Counted from the first letter of the stretch, positions 1 to 9,288 are shown. The stretch: 64,000 nt of DNA from Gammaproteobacteria bacterium (GCA_018222405.1 JAAFAI010000001.1:124001-188000), one strand, 5' to 3'. The notes: a model not told the origin generated them from the sequence alone. A program made the numbers and translations.

Positions 1-221
1 TCCTTAAAGGTCAGCTCACCAGGGCCTTCCATCACCCAATCGGCAATGCTGGCAGGACTGGACAAAGGATTGCTGTATATCAGAGCACCTTTTTCCACCG
101 TACCGGTTAATGCTGAATCGGTGGGTGTGTTGTTGCTGCTTGTTGCTGGCTGCTTTGAACAACCTGCAGCGGCAGTCACCAATAACAGACAAACAAGCCA
201 ACGAAGGTAAATAGTGTTCAT
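1..221 (-). CDS. DUF1961 (YesU-like) lipoprotein, 3' end outside window
   Basis: Only the first 73 or so codons are present; the frame runs open to the window edge. From the ATG at 221 the product has a short hydrophobic leader ending in a lipobox (LLLVTAAAGC, Cys at about 21), so it should be a secreted lipoprotein. It then has a low-complexity Ser/Thr/Asn linker and the segment DWVMEGPGELTFKD. That 'W-x-x-EGPG...F-D' start resembles DUF1961/YesU concanavalin-like proteins, which occur in rhamnogalacturonan loci; this is from memory of the family. An AGAGGA ribosome site lies about 10 bases upstream. It is divergent from the PL26-like lyase gene and shares its control region, which supports a role in pectin breakdown. 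The family call is tentative because most of the domain is missing. Confidence 0.6.
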   Translation of the reverse strand, partial: MNTIYLRWLVCLLLVTAAAGCSKQPATSSNNTPTDSALTGTVEKGALIYSNPLSSPASIADWVMEGPGELTFK

Positions 222-264
222 CACGATGAGTTCCTCTGGGTTGAAAATCCAAACTACTGCGCGT

Positions 265-280
265 GTTTCATATGTGAATC
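265..280. promoter_or_regulatory. GTTTCA-N4-TGAATC dyad, putative operator of the uronate locus
   Basis: The sequence GTTTCATATGTGAATC is a 6-bp dyad with one mismatch. Its inner 13 bases (266-278) are the exact reverse complement of 7452-7464, upstream of kduD. It lies in the divergent control region between the DUF1961-like and PL26-like genes. Two matching dyads at two control regions of one catabolic locus suggest a shared regulator, plausibly the local IclR-family protein. That link is inference. Confidence 0.45.
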
Positions 281-422
281 AATTAAACCAATAATCTTCG
301 GCTTATTTATCGCAGTTTGATTATTTTGTGATACTAATTAATCATAAATTAACAAAATGTTAAACAAATCGCTCAATGTCAATCATAATTTGAGTGGATG
401 TAATACAGCGCTGGAGTACACA

Positions 423-3143
423 ATGGACAGACGCACTTTTTTAAAACAGGGCAGCATGGCGGCGTCATTGCCGTTGGCATTATCAGCAAGCGGGTGCAGT
501 ACCACTGCCAGTAAGGTGGCAGAAACACCCCACGTAAAACGCGTTCCGGGCACACTAAGTTGGGTTGATGGTAATGCACCCGATTATCAAAGCGGCGCTA
601 CCTGGGGCTACCCATGGAAACAAGGCGAGCGTAAACCTTCCGATGCACTCAGGCTCATCGCTGAAGACGGCACGGCTATTCCACTGCAAAGCTGGCCAAC
701 GGCCTACTGGCCCGACGGCAGCGTAAAGTGGACAGCTCACGCAATCCCCGCCCGAGCTCAGCCGGGCAACCATTTTAAGATACTGCCAGGCAATGGCCCG
801 CAGCCAGCTGCCGCCACGTTTGTGACTGAAAAGTCGGATCACTTTGTGCTGGATACCGGTGTTGTAGAGCTGCATATAGGTAAGCAGGGCCGCGATATCA
901 TCCGGTTAATGCGTCGCAATGGAAAAACCATAGGTCAGTCGGCGCGCCTGGTTGGGCTGGTGCAGGATGCGCCGGTTAATGAACCAGAGCAACCGGCGGC
1001 GGTAACTGCCTTCGAGTCAAATGTTGAGAGCGTTACGGTTGAGCAAAGTGGTCCGGTACGCAGTGTGGTGAAAATAACAGGAAAACACAAACTGCCCAAT
1101 GGACGCAGCTGGTTACCCTTCACACTGCGTGTTTATGGATATGCAGGCGGTGAATCAATCAGATTGAGTCATACGTTTATTTACGACGGCGATGATCAAA
1201 GCGATTTTATTCGCGGTTTAGGCTTGCGCTTTAACGTAGTTCAGCGTGATGAGTTGTATAACCGTCATATTCGCTTTGTGGGGCAGGATGATGGTCTGTG
1301 GGGTGAGGGTGTGAAAGGCATAACCGGCCTGCGACGTGATCCGGGCCAGGCCGTACGCGATGCCCAAATTGCCGGTGTGGCAACTCCACCATTAAGTGAA
1401 TGGGATGAGCGGGTAAGCAGTCGCATGCACTGGATACCAGTGTGGAACGATTTTACTATGTCGCAGTTGTCAGCCAATGGCTTTGCCATTAAAAAGCGCA
1501 CCAAACCTGGCCATGCCTGGATTGATTCTGATCAGGGCCAGCGCGCGTCAGGTGTGAGTTATCTTGGTGGGACATCGGGTGGCATTGTGTTTGGCATGCG
1601 GGATTTCTGGCAGTTACACCCGGTTCAGGTTGACATCCGTAATGCTGGCGCCGAACTGGCAGAAGCAACCCTTTGGTTTTATTCTCCTGAAGCCCCCGCC
1701 ATGGATGTTCGCTTTTACCACGATGGCATGGGGCAGGACACCTACGATGAACAACTCGATGCGCTGAATATTATCTACGAAGACTACGAGCCTGGATTCG
1801 GTTCTGCCTATGGTGTCGCGCGTACCACCGATTTTACCTTAGGCATTATGGATGCAACGCCCAGTCGCCAGAAAACCGTGGAGATGGCCAGTAGCATTGC
1901 GCATCCGCCACAAGTTGTAGCGGCACCGGCAGATTATCTGGCAACCAATGTATTTGGTGGTTTATGGACGCTGCCCGACCGCTCAACGCCCGCTAAAGCG
2001 GGGATTGAGGACCGGCTTGATTTTCAGGTGAAGTATTATTGCAGCCAGGTAGAGCAGCGCCATTGGTACGGGTTCTGGAATTTCGGTGATGTCATGCACA
2101 CCTACGATGTCGACCGCCATGTGTGGCGCTACGATATTGGTGGCTACGCCTGGGATAACTCAGAGTTATCGCCGGATTTATGGCTGTGGTATTCATTTTT
2201 ACGCAGCGGCGATCCCACCACATTTCATCTGGCAGAAAACATGACCCGACATAATCGCGATGTGGATATTTACCATGCCGGTCGCTTTAAAGGCCTCGGT
2301 ACCCGCCACAACGTGCAACACTGGGGCTGTAGTGCCAAGCAATTACGGATCAGTACTGCTGCCTACCGTCGATTCCATTACTACATTACCGGTGACGATC
2401 GAACCGGCGATGTACTTAACGAGGTGGTGAATGCCGACAAGGCGCTGGGTGTGCTTAATCCGACCCGCAAAGTGGCGCGCCAGAATCCCATGCCCGGCAT
2501 GGCTAAAATTGGTGCCGGAACCGACTGGAGTGCCACGGCAGCTAACTGGCTGACTGCCTGGGAGCGCACCGGCGATGACAAATACCGCGATCGTCTGCTC
2601 GATGCCATGCGAGTGATTGGCGAGCATCCGCTGGGCTTTTTCGCAGGCGCTTTTGGTTATGACGTCGACAAGCAAAAACTGTTGCCCTACGACAACGTTA
2701 AGCCCGGGATCTCGCACTTGAGCGCGGTATTTGGCCTAATTGAAGTCAATACCGAACTGAACCAACTGCTGGATGTGCCTGCGTACAAGGCGGCCTGGCT
2801 TGAATATGGTCGCTTATACAATGCAGACAAAGCTACTCAGGAGGCGGCGTTGGGGATGTCACAGCGGCCCAACCTGTCGGCCGCGCACTCTCGACTAACC
2901 GCGTATACCGCCAAAGAAACGGGTGATCCGGCACTGGCCAGAAGGGCCTGGAAGGAGTTTGGCCGTACCCAGGAGTTCGCTAGCAAAATTGGCCAGCAGG
3001 ACCGTCTCAGTACCACCCACGTCACCGGACCGGATGTACTGAACCCGATTGATGAAGCTCCCTGGGTGTCGACAAACGATGCCTCGCAGTGGGGACTCGC
3101 CGCGATTCAAAACCTGGCGCTGGTATCTGACGCCCTCGACTAG
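423..3143 (+). CDS. PL26-like exo-rhamnogalacturonan lyase family protein, Tat-exported lipoprotein
   Basis: The product is about 906 residues. It starts with a twin-arginine signal (MDRRTFLKQ) followed by a lipobox-like LSASGC, so it is probably folded before export and lipid-anchored. The start at 423 is chosen over an upstream in-frame ATG (357) because it has GGAG just upstream and puts the Tat motif at the N terminus. Length and layout match the PcRGLX/YetA-like family: N-terminal RIFT barrel, central beta-sandwich, C-terminal alpha/alpha toroid. The aromatic-rich stretches around residues 550-640 (HWYGFWNFGD, GGYAWDNSE) are typical of the toroid. Characterised members (PL26) release unsaturated disaccharides from the ends of rhamnogalacturonan I. 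The GH105, Ogl and Kdu genes downstream fit that. Family assignment is fairly firm; the exact substrate is inferred. Confidence 0.75.
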   Translation: MDRRTFLKQGSMAASLPLALSASGCSTTASKVAETPHVKRVPGTLSWVDGNAPDYQSGATWGYPWKQGERKPSDALRLIAEDGTAIPLQSWPTAYWPDGSVKWTAHAIPARAQPGNHFKILPGNGPQPAAATFVTEKSDHFVLDTGVVELHIGKQGRDIIRLMRRNGKTIGQSARLVGLVQDAPVNEPEQPAAVTAFESNVESVTVEQSGPVRSVVKITGKHKLPNGRSWLPFTLRVYGYAGGESIRLSHTFIYDGDDQSDFIRGLGLRFNVVQRDELYNRHIRFVGQDDGLWGEGVKGITGLRRDPGQAVRDAQIAGVATPPLSEWDERVSSRMHWIPVWNDFTMSQLSANGFAIKKRTKPGHAWIDSDQGQRASGVSYLGGTSGGIVFGMRDFWQLHPVQVDIRNAGAELAEATLWFYSPEAPAMDVRFYHDGMGQDTYDEQLDALNIIYEDYEPGFGSAYGVARTTDFTLGIMDATPSRQKTVEMASSIAHPPQVVAAPADYLATNVFGGLWTLPDRSTPAKAGIEDRLDFQVKYYCSQVEQRHWYGFWNFGDVMHTYDVDRHVWRYDIGGYAWDNSELSPDLWLWYSFLRSGDPTTFHLAENMTRHNRDVDIYHAGRFKGLGTRHNVQHWGCSAKQLRISTAAYRRFHYYITGDDRTGDVLNEVVNADKALGVLNPTRKVARQNPMPGMAKIGAGTDWSATAANWLTAWERTGDDKYRDRLLDAMRVIGEHPLGFFAGAFGYDVDKQKLLPYDNVKPGISHLSAVFGLIEVNTELNQLLDVPAYKAAWLEYGRLYNADKATQEAALGMSQRPNLSAAHSRLTAYTAKETGDPALARRAWKEFGRTQEFASKIGQQDRLSTTHVTGPDVLNPIDEAPWVSTNDASQWGLAAIQNLALVSDALD

Positions 3144-3159
3144 TCCGCTAAGATGATCT

Positions 3160-3179
3160 GAACCGCCGCGAGGTGGTTC
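3160..3179 (+). terminator. 8-bp hairpin with GCGA tetraloop after the PL26-like gene
   Basis: GAACCGCC and GGTGGTTC form an 8-bp stem (one G-T pair) closed by a GNRA-type GCGA loop, 16 bases after the stop codon. No U-tract follows, so it may be a 3'-end stabilising hairpin rather than an intrinsic terminator. The remaining 3180-3422 is AT-rich, has no gene, and probably holds the promoter of the GH105 gene. Confidence 0.35.
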
Positions 3180-3422
3180 GTATCATGTACTCATAACATT
3201 TTGAATTTATGAGTTTTTCATGCCAAAAACTTCTTATTTAAAATTGCATTTCGTATTTGAAACAAAAACGTTAATTCAGGTTAATGTTATGTAAATTGAT
3301 GTACAGTGACGTCATTCATATAACGCAGTTTTACTTAAAACCGTTGGCGACAGTCGCTTTTTTCATGTGCTCAGACCCTCGCCCGGTTTATTTTGAAACC
3401 AATAAAAGTAGAAGGATTTAAC

Positions 3423-4529
3423 ATGCCTGCAATTGCTCATGACATTGAATATGCCACCGTCACAAAAAGCATTGATAAGCTCATCGATAATCTGGTCAAC
3501 ATTACTGACGAGACCGGCGAGTTTCTGCTTAAGTTAGAGGATGGCCGGGTTATCGACACCAAGGGCTGGAACGACTGGGAATGGACACACGGCATTGGCC
3601 TTTACGGATTGCTGAAATACTGGGATATCACCGGTGACGAAAAAGCCCGGGTGATTATTGAAGAGTGGTTTGCCAATCGCTTCGCCGAAGGCACACCCAC
3701 CAAAAACGTTAACACCATGTCGCCGTTCTTAACCCTGGCTTATATGCAGGAACGCAGTGGCAACCGCAGCTACCTGCCTTATCTCGATGTATGGGCTGAG
3801 TGGATCATGGATGGTATTCCTCGTACCGAAGAAAACGGCATTCAGCATATTGTGTTTAATTCAGAAAACTACCAGCAGTTGTGGGACGACACGCTGATGA
3901 TGTCGGTAATGCCGCTGGCTAAAATAGGTTTGCTGCTCAACCGCCCACACTACGTAGAAGAAGCCAAGCGCCAGTTTATGCTGCACATTAAATACCTGGC
4001 TGACCGTAAGACCGGTTTATGGTTTCATGGCTGGACCTTCGATGGTCGTCATAATTTTGCCGATGCTCTGTGGGCTCGCGGTAACTGCTGGGTAACTATT
4101 GCCATTCCTGAATTCATTGAATTGCTCGACCTGCCGGAAACCGACGGCCTGCGTATGTTCCTGATTGAAACGCTCGAAGCTCAGGTAAAAGCGTTGGTGA
4201 AAACGCAGCACGAGGATGGCCTGTGGCACACTTTGCTGGATGATCCTGATTCTTATCTGGAAGCCTCGGCTGCCGCCGGATTTGCCTATGGCATCTTAAA
4301 AGCGGTGCGCAAAGGCTACATCAGCGCCGAGTACCAGCCCTGTGCTATTAAGGCTATCAAAGCGGTACTGGCAAACATTGACGACAGCGGTGAATTGCAA
4401 CAGGTGTCCTTTGGCACGCCGGTCTTTGACGACTTGCAGGGCTATCGTGATATTCCATTGACCTCAATGCCCTACGGGCAATCGATGGCTATTTTTGCCC
4501 TCGTTGAATTTATGAATAGCTACATCTAA
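3423..4529 (+). CDS. GH105/GH88-type unsaturated rhamnogalacturonyl (uronyl) hydrolase
   Basis: This is a 368-residue (alpha/alpha)6-barrel hydrolase that removes the unsaturated 4-deoxyuronate from the end of oligosaccharides made by lyases. Supporting motifs are WNDWEWTHGIGLYGLLKYW near the N terminus, LWDDTLMMSVMPLAKIG around residues 150-167 (the DDTLMM Asp matches the catalytic Asp of YteR-type enzymes), FHGWTFDGRHNFADALWARGN near 200, and DLQGYRDIPLTSMPYGQS near the C terminus. No signal peptide is visible, so it should be cytoplasmic. The ATG at 3423 has GAAGGA six bases upstream; an in-frame TTG at 3393 lacks a ribosome site. It sits 34 bp before the symporter gene, consistent with import of lyase products followed by intracellular cleavage. 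Confidence 0.85.
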   Translation: MPAIAHDIEYATVTKSIDKLIDNLVNITDETGEFLLKLEDGRVIDTKGWNDWEWTHGIGLYGLLKYWDITGDEKARVIIEEWFANRFAEGTPTKNVNTMSPFLTLAYMQERSGNRSYLPYLDVWAEWIMDGIPRTEENGIQHIVFNSENYQQLWDDTLMMSVMPLAKIGLLLNRPHYVEEAKRQFMLHIKYLADRKTGLWFHGWTFDGRHNFADALWARGNCWVTIAIPEFIELLDLPETDGLRMFLIETLEAQVKALVKTQHEDGLWHTLLDDPDSYLEASAAAGFAYGILKAVRKGYISAEYQPCAIKAIKAVLANIDDSGELQQVSFGTPVFDDLQGYRDIPLTSMPYGQSMAIFALVEFMNSYI

Positions 4530-4563
4530 TCAGTATTTAATCTGTTAACTGGGAGGGTGTGTT

Positions 4564-6060
4564 ATGACCCGTCGTGAACTCAAGCCGGTCAATTATATTG
4601 CTTACGGGCTTAACGATATTTTAGGTGCAGGCTCGATGGCCGTGATCAGCGGCTGGATCCTGTTTTTCTATACCACATTTTGTGGCTTATCAGCCGTTCA
4701 GGCCGCGTCTATTTTTGCCATTGCGCGCATTCTCGATGCCGTGGCGAGCCCCCTGATTGGGCATATTTCAGATGGCCTCGGGCGGACCAGAATTGGTCGC
4801 AAGTTTGGTCGCCGCCGGGTGTTTCTAATTGGTGCCATTCCGCTGCTCCCCAGTTTTGCCCTGATGTGGGTAAGTGGCCAGGAGTACTGGTATTACTTAA
4901 TCACCTATGTGTTTTTTGAACTGGTCTATGCCTCGGTGCTCATTCCTTATGAGACACTGGCCGCTGAAATGACCGATGATTACAAGAAAAAAGCCAAGCT
5001 GGCAGGTGCGCGTATTCTTACCGGTCAGGTATCGGCTATTTTTGCCGGTATTTTGCCCAGCTGGATTGTCAGCATTGCAGGCGGCAAAGAGTCTGCATCG
5101 ACGTTTTTAATCATGGGGGCGATTTTCTCCTTGGTGTTCATGCTGGTGGTTTTTGGCGTGTGGTTCTTTACCTGGGAGCGCGACGTCAGCGAGTTGAGCG
5201 AAGAAGAGCTCACCAAGGACGAAAACTGGACTGTTACCGGTACCCTCAAAACTCTGTTTAAAAACCTGTCATCCACGTTGCGTATCCGTGCCTTTCGTTT
5301 GCATCTGGGCATGTACCTGGGCGGTTATATTAGTCAGGATGTGTTCAATGCCGTGTTTACCTATTTTGTAGTATTTGCGATTGGCGGTACGGTGGTGATC
5401 GCGTCAGAAATGATGGCGGTGACCTATATCGCACAATTACTGGCAGTGGCACTGGCCATTCCGCTGGTGATGCGCTTTGGCCCGGCGCCCAGCTACCGGG
5501 TCGCCATTGTGTTCTACTTTGTGGGGATCTTACTGCTACTGGCAATGTTCTTTATGACCAACGAATTCAGCTTGTTATGGTTGGGTGCCGGGGTCGTTGT
5601 GGCCGGGTTTGGCCGTGGCGCGTTAAATTACATTCCGTGGAACACTTACAACTACATGGCCGACGTGGATCAGATTGTTACCGCTCGCCGACGCGAGGGC
5701 AGCTTTGCCGGCGTCATGACATTCATTCGCAAGGCAACCCAGGCTATCGCCGTGATGTCGGTGGGGGTCATTCTCGAGGCGGGCGGCTTTGCTTCGGGTG
5801 AAAAGCTGCAAAGCAGCGAGGCCATTTCAACCATTGTGATTATGTTGGCCGCTGGTCCCTTGGTGGTGTTGGTGTTTGGCTTTTGGGTGTCTACCAAGTT
5901 TAAGCTCAATAAAGAAACGCATGAGGTGCTCATGGCCGAAATTGAGCGCTTTAAGAATGGTCAGGACGTGCTGCCGAGTAACGAAAACCGCGCCATCGTA
6001 GAAGACTTATCCGGCTGGTCCTATGACAAGCTGTGGGGCAATAATACGGTGGGCCGTTAA
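4564..6060 (+). CDS. MFS / GPH-family (MelB-like) sugar-cation symporter
   Basis: A 498-residue polytopic membrane protein with about 12 predicted helices. The segment GHISDGLGRTRIGRKFGRRR at residues 63-83 is the family-typical loop between helices 2 and 3, with conserved Asp and Arg residues. This marks the glycoside-pentoside-hexuronide:cation symporter family. GGGAGGG lies just before the ATG. It is cotranscribed with the GH105 gene upstream and joined directly to the oligogalacturonate lyase gene downstream (TAA then ATG with no gap). The likely substrate is a short unsaturated oligouronide or 5-keto-4-deoxyuronate, inferred from context only. Confidence 0.85.
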   Translation: MTRRELKPVNYIAYGLNDILGAGSMAVISGWILFFYTTFCGLSAVQAASIFAIARILDAVASPLIGHISDGLGRTRIGRKFGRRRVFLIGAIPLLPSFALMWVSGQEYWYYLITYVFFELVYASVLIPYETLAAEMTDDYKKKAKLAGARILTGQVSAIFAGILPSWIVSIAGGKESASTFLIMGAIFSLVFMLVVFGVWFFTWERDVSELSEEELTKDENWTVTGTLKTLFKNLSSTLRIRAFRLHLGMYLGGYISQDVFNAVFTYFVVFAIGGTVVIASEMMAVTYIAQLLAVALAIPLVMRFGPAPSYRVAIVFYFVGILLLLAMFFMTNEFSLLWLGAGVVVAGFGRGALNYIPWNTYNYMADVDQIVTARRREGSFAGVMTFIRKATQAIAVMSVGVILEAGGFASGEKLQSSEAISTIVIMLAAGPLVVLVFGFWVSTKFKLNKETHEVLMAEIERFKNGQDVLPSNENRAIVEDLSGWSYDKLWGNNTVGR

Positions 6061-7407
6061 ATGAAGGCATTACACGCAATACTGGCAGGTGCAACCATAG
6101 TGTTAGCGGCCTGCTCGACAACCCTGGCCAGCAAAAGCGGACCGGGTCTCGCCAAAACCTGGATCGACGAAGACACTGGCCACCGCATCGTAAGGGTGTC
6201 AGAGGAGCCTGGCTCACGGTCGTTATATTTTCATCAGAATGCCTACACCGCAGAGGGAGATAAAATGGTCATTTCGGTGACCAACCCGAACGGTGTCGCC
6301 GTGGTGGACTTAAGCGACTGGTCAGTGAAACGACTTTATGAGCATCCTGATGTGGGGATTTTGTTTGTTGGTAAACAAACCCGCAGTGTGTACCTCACCC
6401 GGATTGCGGCTGAGAACGGTCAAAAAGTGCATCCGCAAAACGAGTTGCAGCAACCTACCGAACTACTGCGGGTAAATATTGATACCGGTGCCGTTGAAGA
6501 GCTGGGCGCCATCCCGGCCGGTAAAATACATACGATCAACAGTAATGAAACCCTGCTGGCGGGCGCGGTGGCCGAGCGCGAACATAACCTCGAATCCGGC
6601 CCGCGCAACAGCCGTTTTGAAGCGCGCTACGAAGCCCTTGGTCCGGATGGTAAACCGCTTAGTTTCGCCGATGCCAAAGAGGTGCGCATTAATGAGCGCC
6701 TGGAAGCGCGTATTCCCATGCAAATGTTTACCTTTAACATTGCCACCGGCGAGCAAAAGGTAGTGCATGAGGCAACAGACTGGTTAAACCATATTCAGTT
6801 TTCGCCTGACGACCCGGGTCAGCTGATGTACTGCCATGAAGGCCCCTGGCATAAGGTAGACCGTATCTGGACCATGCGCATAGACGGCAGTGAGAATCAA
6901 AAAGTGCATCACCGCACCATGAATATGGAAATTGCCGGTCATGAGTTTTTTGACGCCAGTGGCGAGCGTATTTTTTACGACTTACAAACCCCGCGCGGCG
7001 AAGTGTTTTGGCTGGCAAGCTACAACATGAAGACCAAAGAGCGGGTCTGGCGGCACATGCCGCGGGATTACTGGTCTGTGCATTTTAACATCTCCCCCGA
7101 TGGCAGCTTATTTGCCGGCGACGGCGGCGATGCGGAAATGGTGGCCCGGGCCGAGGATGGCAAATGGATTTATTTATTTGAATCGCAACCGATTAACGAT
7201 GTTGCTGGGATCAGCGCCCCCAATGCGGCAGATCTGATTAAGCCCGGCGTATTAAAGGCGACTCGTCTGGTGAATATGCAAAACCACGATTACCGGCTTG
7301 AGCCTAATGTGACCTTTACGCCAGACGGAAAGTGGGTGGTGTTCCGCTCAAATATGCATGGTCCGGTGCACGTTTACGCGGTTGCTGTATCCCCTGAGGT
7401 GGAATAA
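6061..7407 (+). CDS. ogl: Oligogalacturonate lyase (PL22), predicted lipoprotein
   Basis: This 448-residue seven-bladed propeller enzyme would split short, often unsaturated oligogalacturonides into 5-keto-4-deoxyuronate. Diagnostic segments are TWIDEDTGHRIVRVS (residues 31-45), NHIQFSPDDPGQLMYCHEGP around 243-262, MEIAGHEFFD around 288 and QNHDYRLEPNVTFTPDGKW near 408-426. The conserved His residues lie where family members place the Mn site and general base. Unusually for this mostly cytoplasmic family, the N terminus is a signal sequence with lipobox (VLAACS, Cys about 19). The start abuts the transporter stop codon, which implies translational coupling; no strong ribosome site is seen. 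Family firm, export predicted. Confidence 0.85.
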   Translation: MKALHAILAGATIVLAACSTTLASKSGPGLAKTWIDEDTGHRIVRVSEEPGSRSLYFHQNAYTAEGDKMVISVTNPNGVAVVDLSDWSVKRLYEHPDVGILFVGKQTRSVYLTRIAAENGQKVHPQNELQQPTELLRVNIDTGAVEELGAIPAGKIHTINSNETLLAGAVAEREHNLESGPRNSRFEARYEALGPDGKPLSFADAKEVRINERLEARIPMQMFTFNIATGEQKVVHEATDWLNHIQFSPDDPGQLMYCHEGPWHKVDRIWTMRIDGSENQKVHHRTMNMEIAGHEFFDASGERIFYDLQTPRGEVFWLASYNMKTKERVWRHMPRDYWSVHFNISPDGSLFAGDGGDAEMVARAEDGKWIYLFESQPINDVAGISAPNAADLIKPGVLKATRLVNMQNHDYRLEPNVTFTPDGKWVVFRSNMHGPVHVYAVAVSPEVE

Positions 7408-7449
7408 GCCGCCAGATTAAGTACTAAGAGTACCTCCGGGATCGACTTG

Positions 7450-7465
7450 GTTTCACATATGAAAC
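7450..7465. promoter_or_regulatory. GTTTCA-N4-TGAAAC perfect dyad upstream of kduD
   Basis: GTTTCA CATA TGAAAC is a perfect 6-bp dyad in the 187-bp gap between ogl and kduD. Its core is the exact inverted copy of the dyad at 265-280. A weaker related dyad (TTGTTC...GGACAA) follows at about 7502-7520. The arm order is opposite to the enterobacterial KdgR box (TGAAAC...GTTTCA type), so the regulator should not be assumed to be KdgR-like in specificity. Confidence 0.5.
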
Positions 7466-7594
7466 AAATGGCAGGTATTCAGTCAGGGTTATGGGGAATG
7501 CTTGTTCATATATGGGACAACGACCACACTAACTTAAACATTAGCCTCGCAGCACGCGTGAGGCAACGTCATAAATTAACAGGAGACAGCACCT

Positions 7595-8359
7595 ATGAGT
7601 CAGCCAGATTTTGGTTTAACTGATAAAGTTGCACTGGTAACCGGCGCCAGCCGCGGTATTGGCCAGGCATTGGCGATGGGGCTCGCCCAGGCTGGTGCCA
7701 AAGTGGTGTGTGCTAGCAGCCGTATTGGTGGCAGCCAAGACACCGTTAACCAAATTAACAGCGCCGGCGGTGAAGCAGTGGAACTGGCAGCCGACCTGTC
7801 TGATACCGACGCGGTGATGGCGCTGGCCGAAAAAGCGCAAGGCGTGTTCGGTGAAATAGATATACTGGTTAACAACGGTGGCACCATTTACCGCAGTCCG
7901 GCGGTGGAGTTTCCCTTAGACCAGTGGCAGCACGTATTACAGGTAAATCTGGATGCGACGTTTTTGTTATGCCAGCAAATTGGTAAAAAAATGGTCGAAC
8001 GTAAACATGGCAAAATCATCAATATTGCGTCGATGCTGAGCTACAGCGGCGGTATTACAGTACCCGCCTACACTGCCAGTAAGCACGCTGTTGCAGGGCT
8101 GACAAAAGCGCTGGCAAACGAATGGGGCCAGCACAACGTGCAGGTCAATGCCATTGCACCGGGTTATATTCGCACCGACAACACCCAGGCTTTACAGGAC
8201 GACCCTGAACGTAGCAGCGAGATACTCAAACGTATCCCGGCCGCGCGTTGGGGCGAGACCTCAGACTTACAGGGGGCGGCCGTATTTTTAGCCAGCGCTG
8301 CAAGTAACTACATTAATGGGCACGTACTCGCCGTCGATGGCGGATTCCTGGCCCGATAG
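7595..8359 (+). CDS. kduD: 2-dehydro-3-deoxy-D-gluconate 5-dehydrogenase (KduD), SDR family
   Basis: A 254-residue classical short-chain dehydrogenase. The cofactor motif TGASRGIG is at residues 16-23, NNGG at 93-96, and the catalytic Ser146, Tyr159 and Lys163 (YTASK) are in place. Sequence details such as LDQWQHVLQVNLDATFLLCQ and the C-terminal VDGGFLAR match KduD. It would reduce 3-deoxy-D-glycero-2,5-hexodiulosonate to 2-keto-3-deoxygluconate with NAD(P)H in the cytoplasm. AGGAGA is placed well before the ATG. It is followed after 25 bp by kduI, the preceding enzyme in the pathway, which makes the specific name more secure than the SDR fold alone would. Confidence 0.88.
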   Translation: MSQPDFGLTDKVALVTGASRGIGQALAMGLAQAGAKVVCASSRIGGSQDTVNQINSAGGEAVELAADLSDTDAVMALAEKAQGVFGEIDILVNNGGTIYRSPAVEFPLDQWQHVLQVNLDATFLLCQQIGKKMVERKHGKIINIASMLSYSGGITVPAYTASKHAVAGLTKALANEWGQHNVQVNAIAPGYIRTDNTQALQDDPERSSEILKRIPAARWGETSDLQGAAVFLASAASNYINGHVLAVDGGFLAR

Positions 8360-8384
8360 CAACGAATTGATTTAAGGACCTACT

Positions 8385-9233
8385 ATGTCTAACAAAACTG
8401 AATATGAAGTCAGATATGCAGTAGGGCAGCGCGAGGTAAAAGGTTACGACACTACCGAGCTGCGCGACACATTTCTGGTCGACAAGCTGATGACACCCGG
8501 CAAGGTTTACTGGGTATACAGCCATTACGAGCGATTTATGCTGGGCAGCGCAGTACCTACCGACTCACCGCTGGCGCTGGAAACGCTGGATGTTCTGAAG
8601 GCTGAGCATTTTCTTGATCGCCGTGAGCTGGGCATTATTAACATTGGCGGTGATGGCACCGTAGTAGCCGATGGCGAAGAGTTCAGCCTGGCCCGGGAGG
8701 AAGCGCTGTATATCGCTAAAGGGAATAAATTGGTCACTTTTTATTCCAACGATCCTGAGAAACCGGCCAAGTTTTATTTAAACTCCGCGCCGGCCCATCA
8801 TGCTTACAGCAACAAAAAAATTGGTAAGAGCGATGCCAAGGTGTTGCACCTTGGTGGTCAGGAAACTTCCAATGAGCGGAACATTAATCAGCTAATGATT
8901 AACACCGTGGTGGAAACCTGTCAGTTACAAATGGGGCTTACCCGCCTGCTACCCGGCAGCGTGTGGAATACCATGCCTGCCCATCAGCACGATCGTCGAA
9001 ACGAAGTGTACTTTTATCTCGATCTCGACGAAGGTCAGGCGGTTTGCCACATCATGGGTGAACCCCATGAAACACGGCATATCTTTGTGCAGAATGAGCA
9101 GGCCGTGTTGTCACCACCCTGGTCTATTCACTGCGGTGTGGGCACGTCTAACTATGCCTTTATATGGGGTATGGCGGGTGAAAACCTCGACTACGGCGAC
9201 ATGGACAGCTATCCGCCGGATCAACTCCGTTAG
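8385..9233 (+). CDS. kduI: 5-keto-4-deoxyuronate isomerase (KduI)
   Basis: A 282-residue cupin-fold enzyme converting 4-deoxy-L-threo-5-hexosulose uronate to 3-deoxy-D-glycero-2,5-hexodiulosonate. The Zn-binding residues are visible: His200 and His202 in PAHQHDRRNEVYFY, Glu207, and His249 in PPWSIHCGVGTSNY. Length equals that of characterised KduI proteins (about 278). AAGGA precedes the ATG. Its position directly after kduD and upstream of the regulator and KDG kinase gives a complete isomerisation, reduction and phosphorylation series. Confidence 0.93.
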   Translation: MSNKTEYEVRYAVGQREVKGYDTTELRDTFLVDKLMTPGKVYWVYSHYERFMLGSAVPTDSPLALETLDVLKAEHFLDRRELGIINIGGDGTVVADGEEFSLAREEALYIAKGNKLVTFYSNDPEKPAKFYLNSAPAHHAYSNKKIGKSDAKVLHLGGQETSNERNINQLMINTVVETCQLQMGLTRLLPGSVWNTMPAHQHDRRNEVYFYLDLDEGQAVCHIMGEPHETRHIFVQNEQAVLSPPWSIHCGVGTSNYAFIWGMAGENLDYGDMDSYPPDQLR

Positions 9234-9288
9234 TAGCTATTTCGCCTGAGTCTTATACTATGATTAATGATGTAACCCGGAAGTGATT

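Noticed and set aside
1..252. A 78-residue open frame on the minus strand at 16-252.
   Set aside because: It overlaps, in another frame, the lipoprotein gene starting at 221, which has a lipobox, a ribosome site and family-like sequence.
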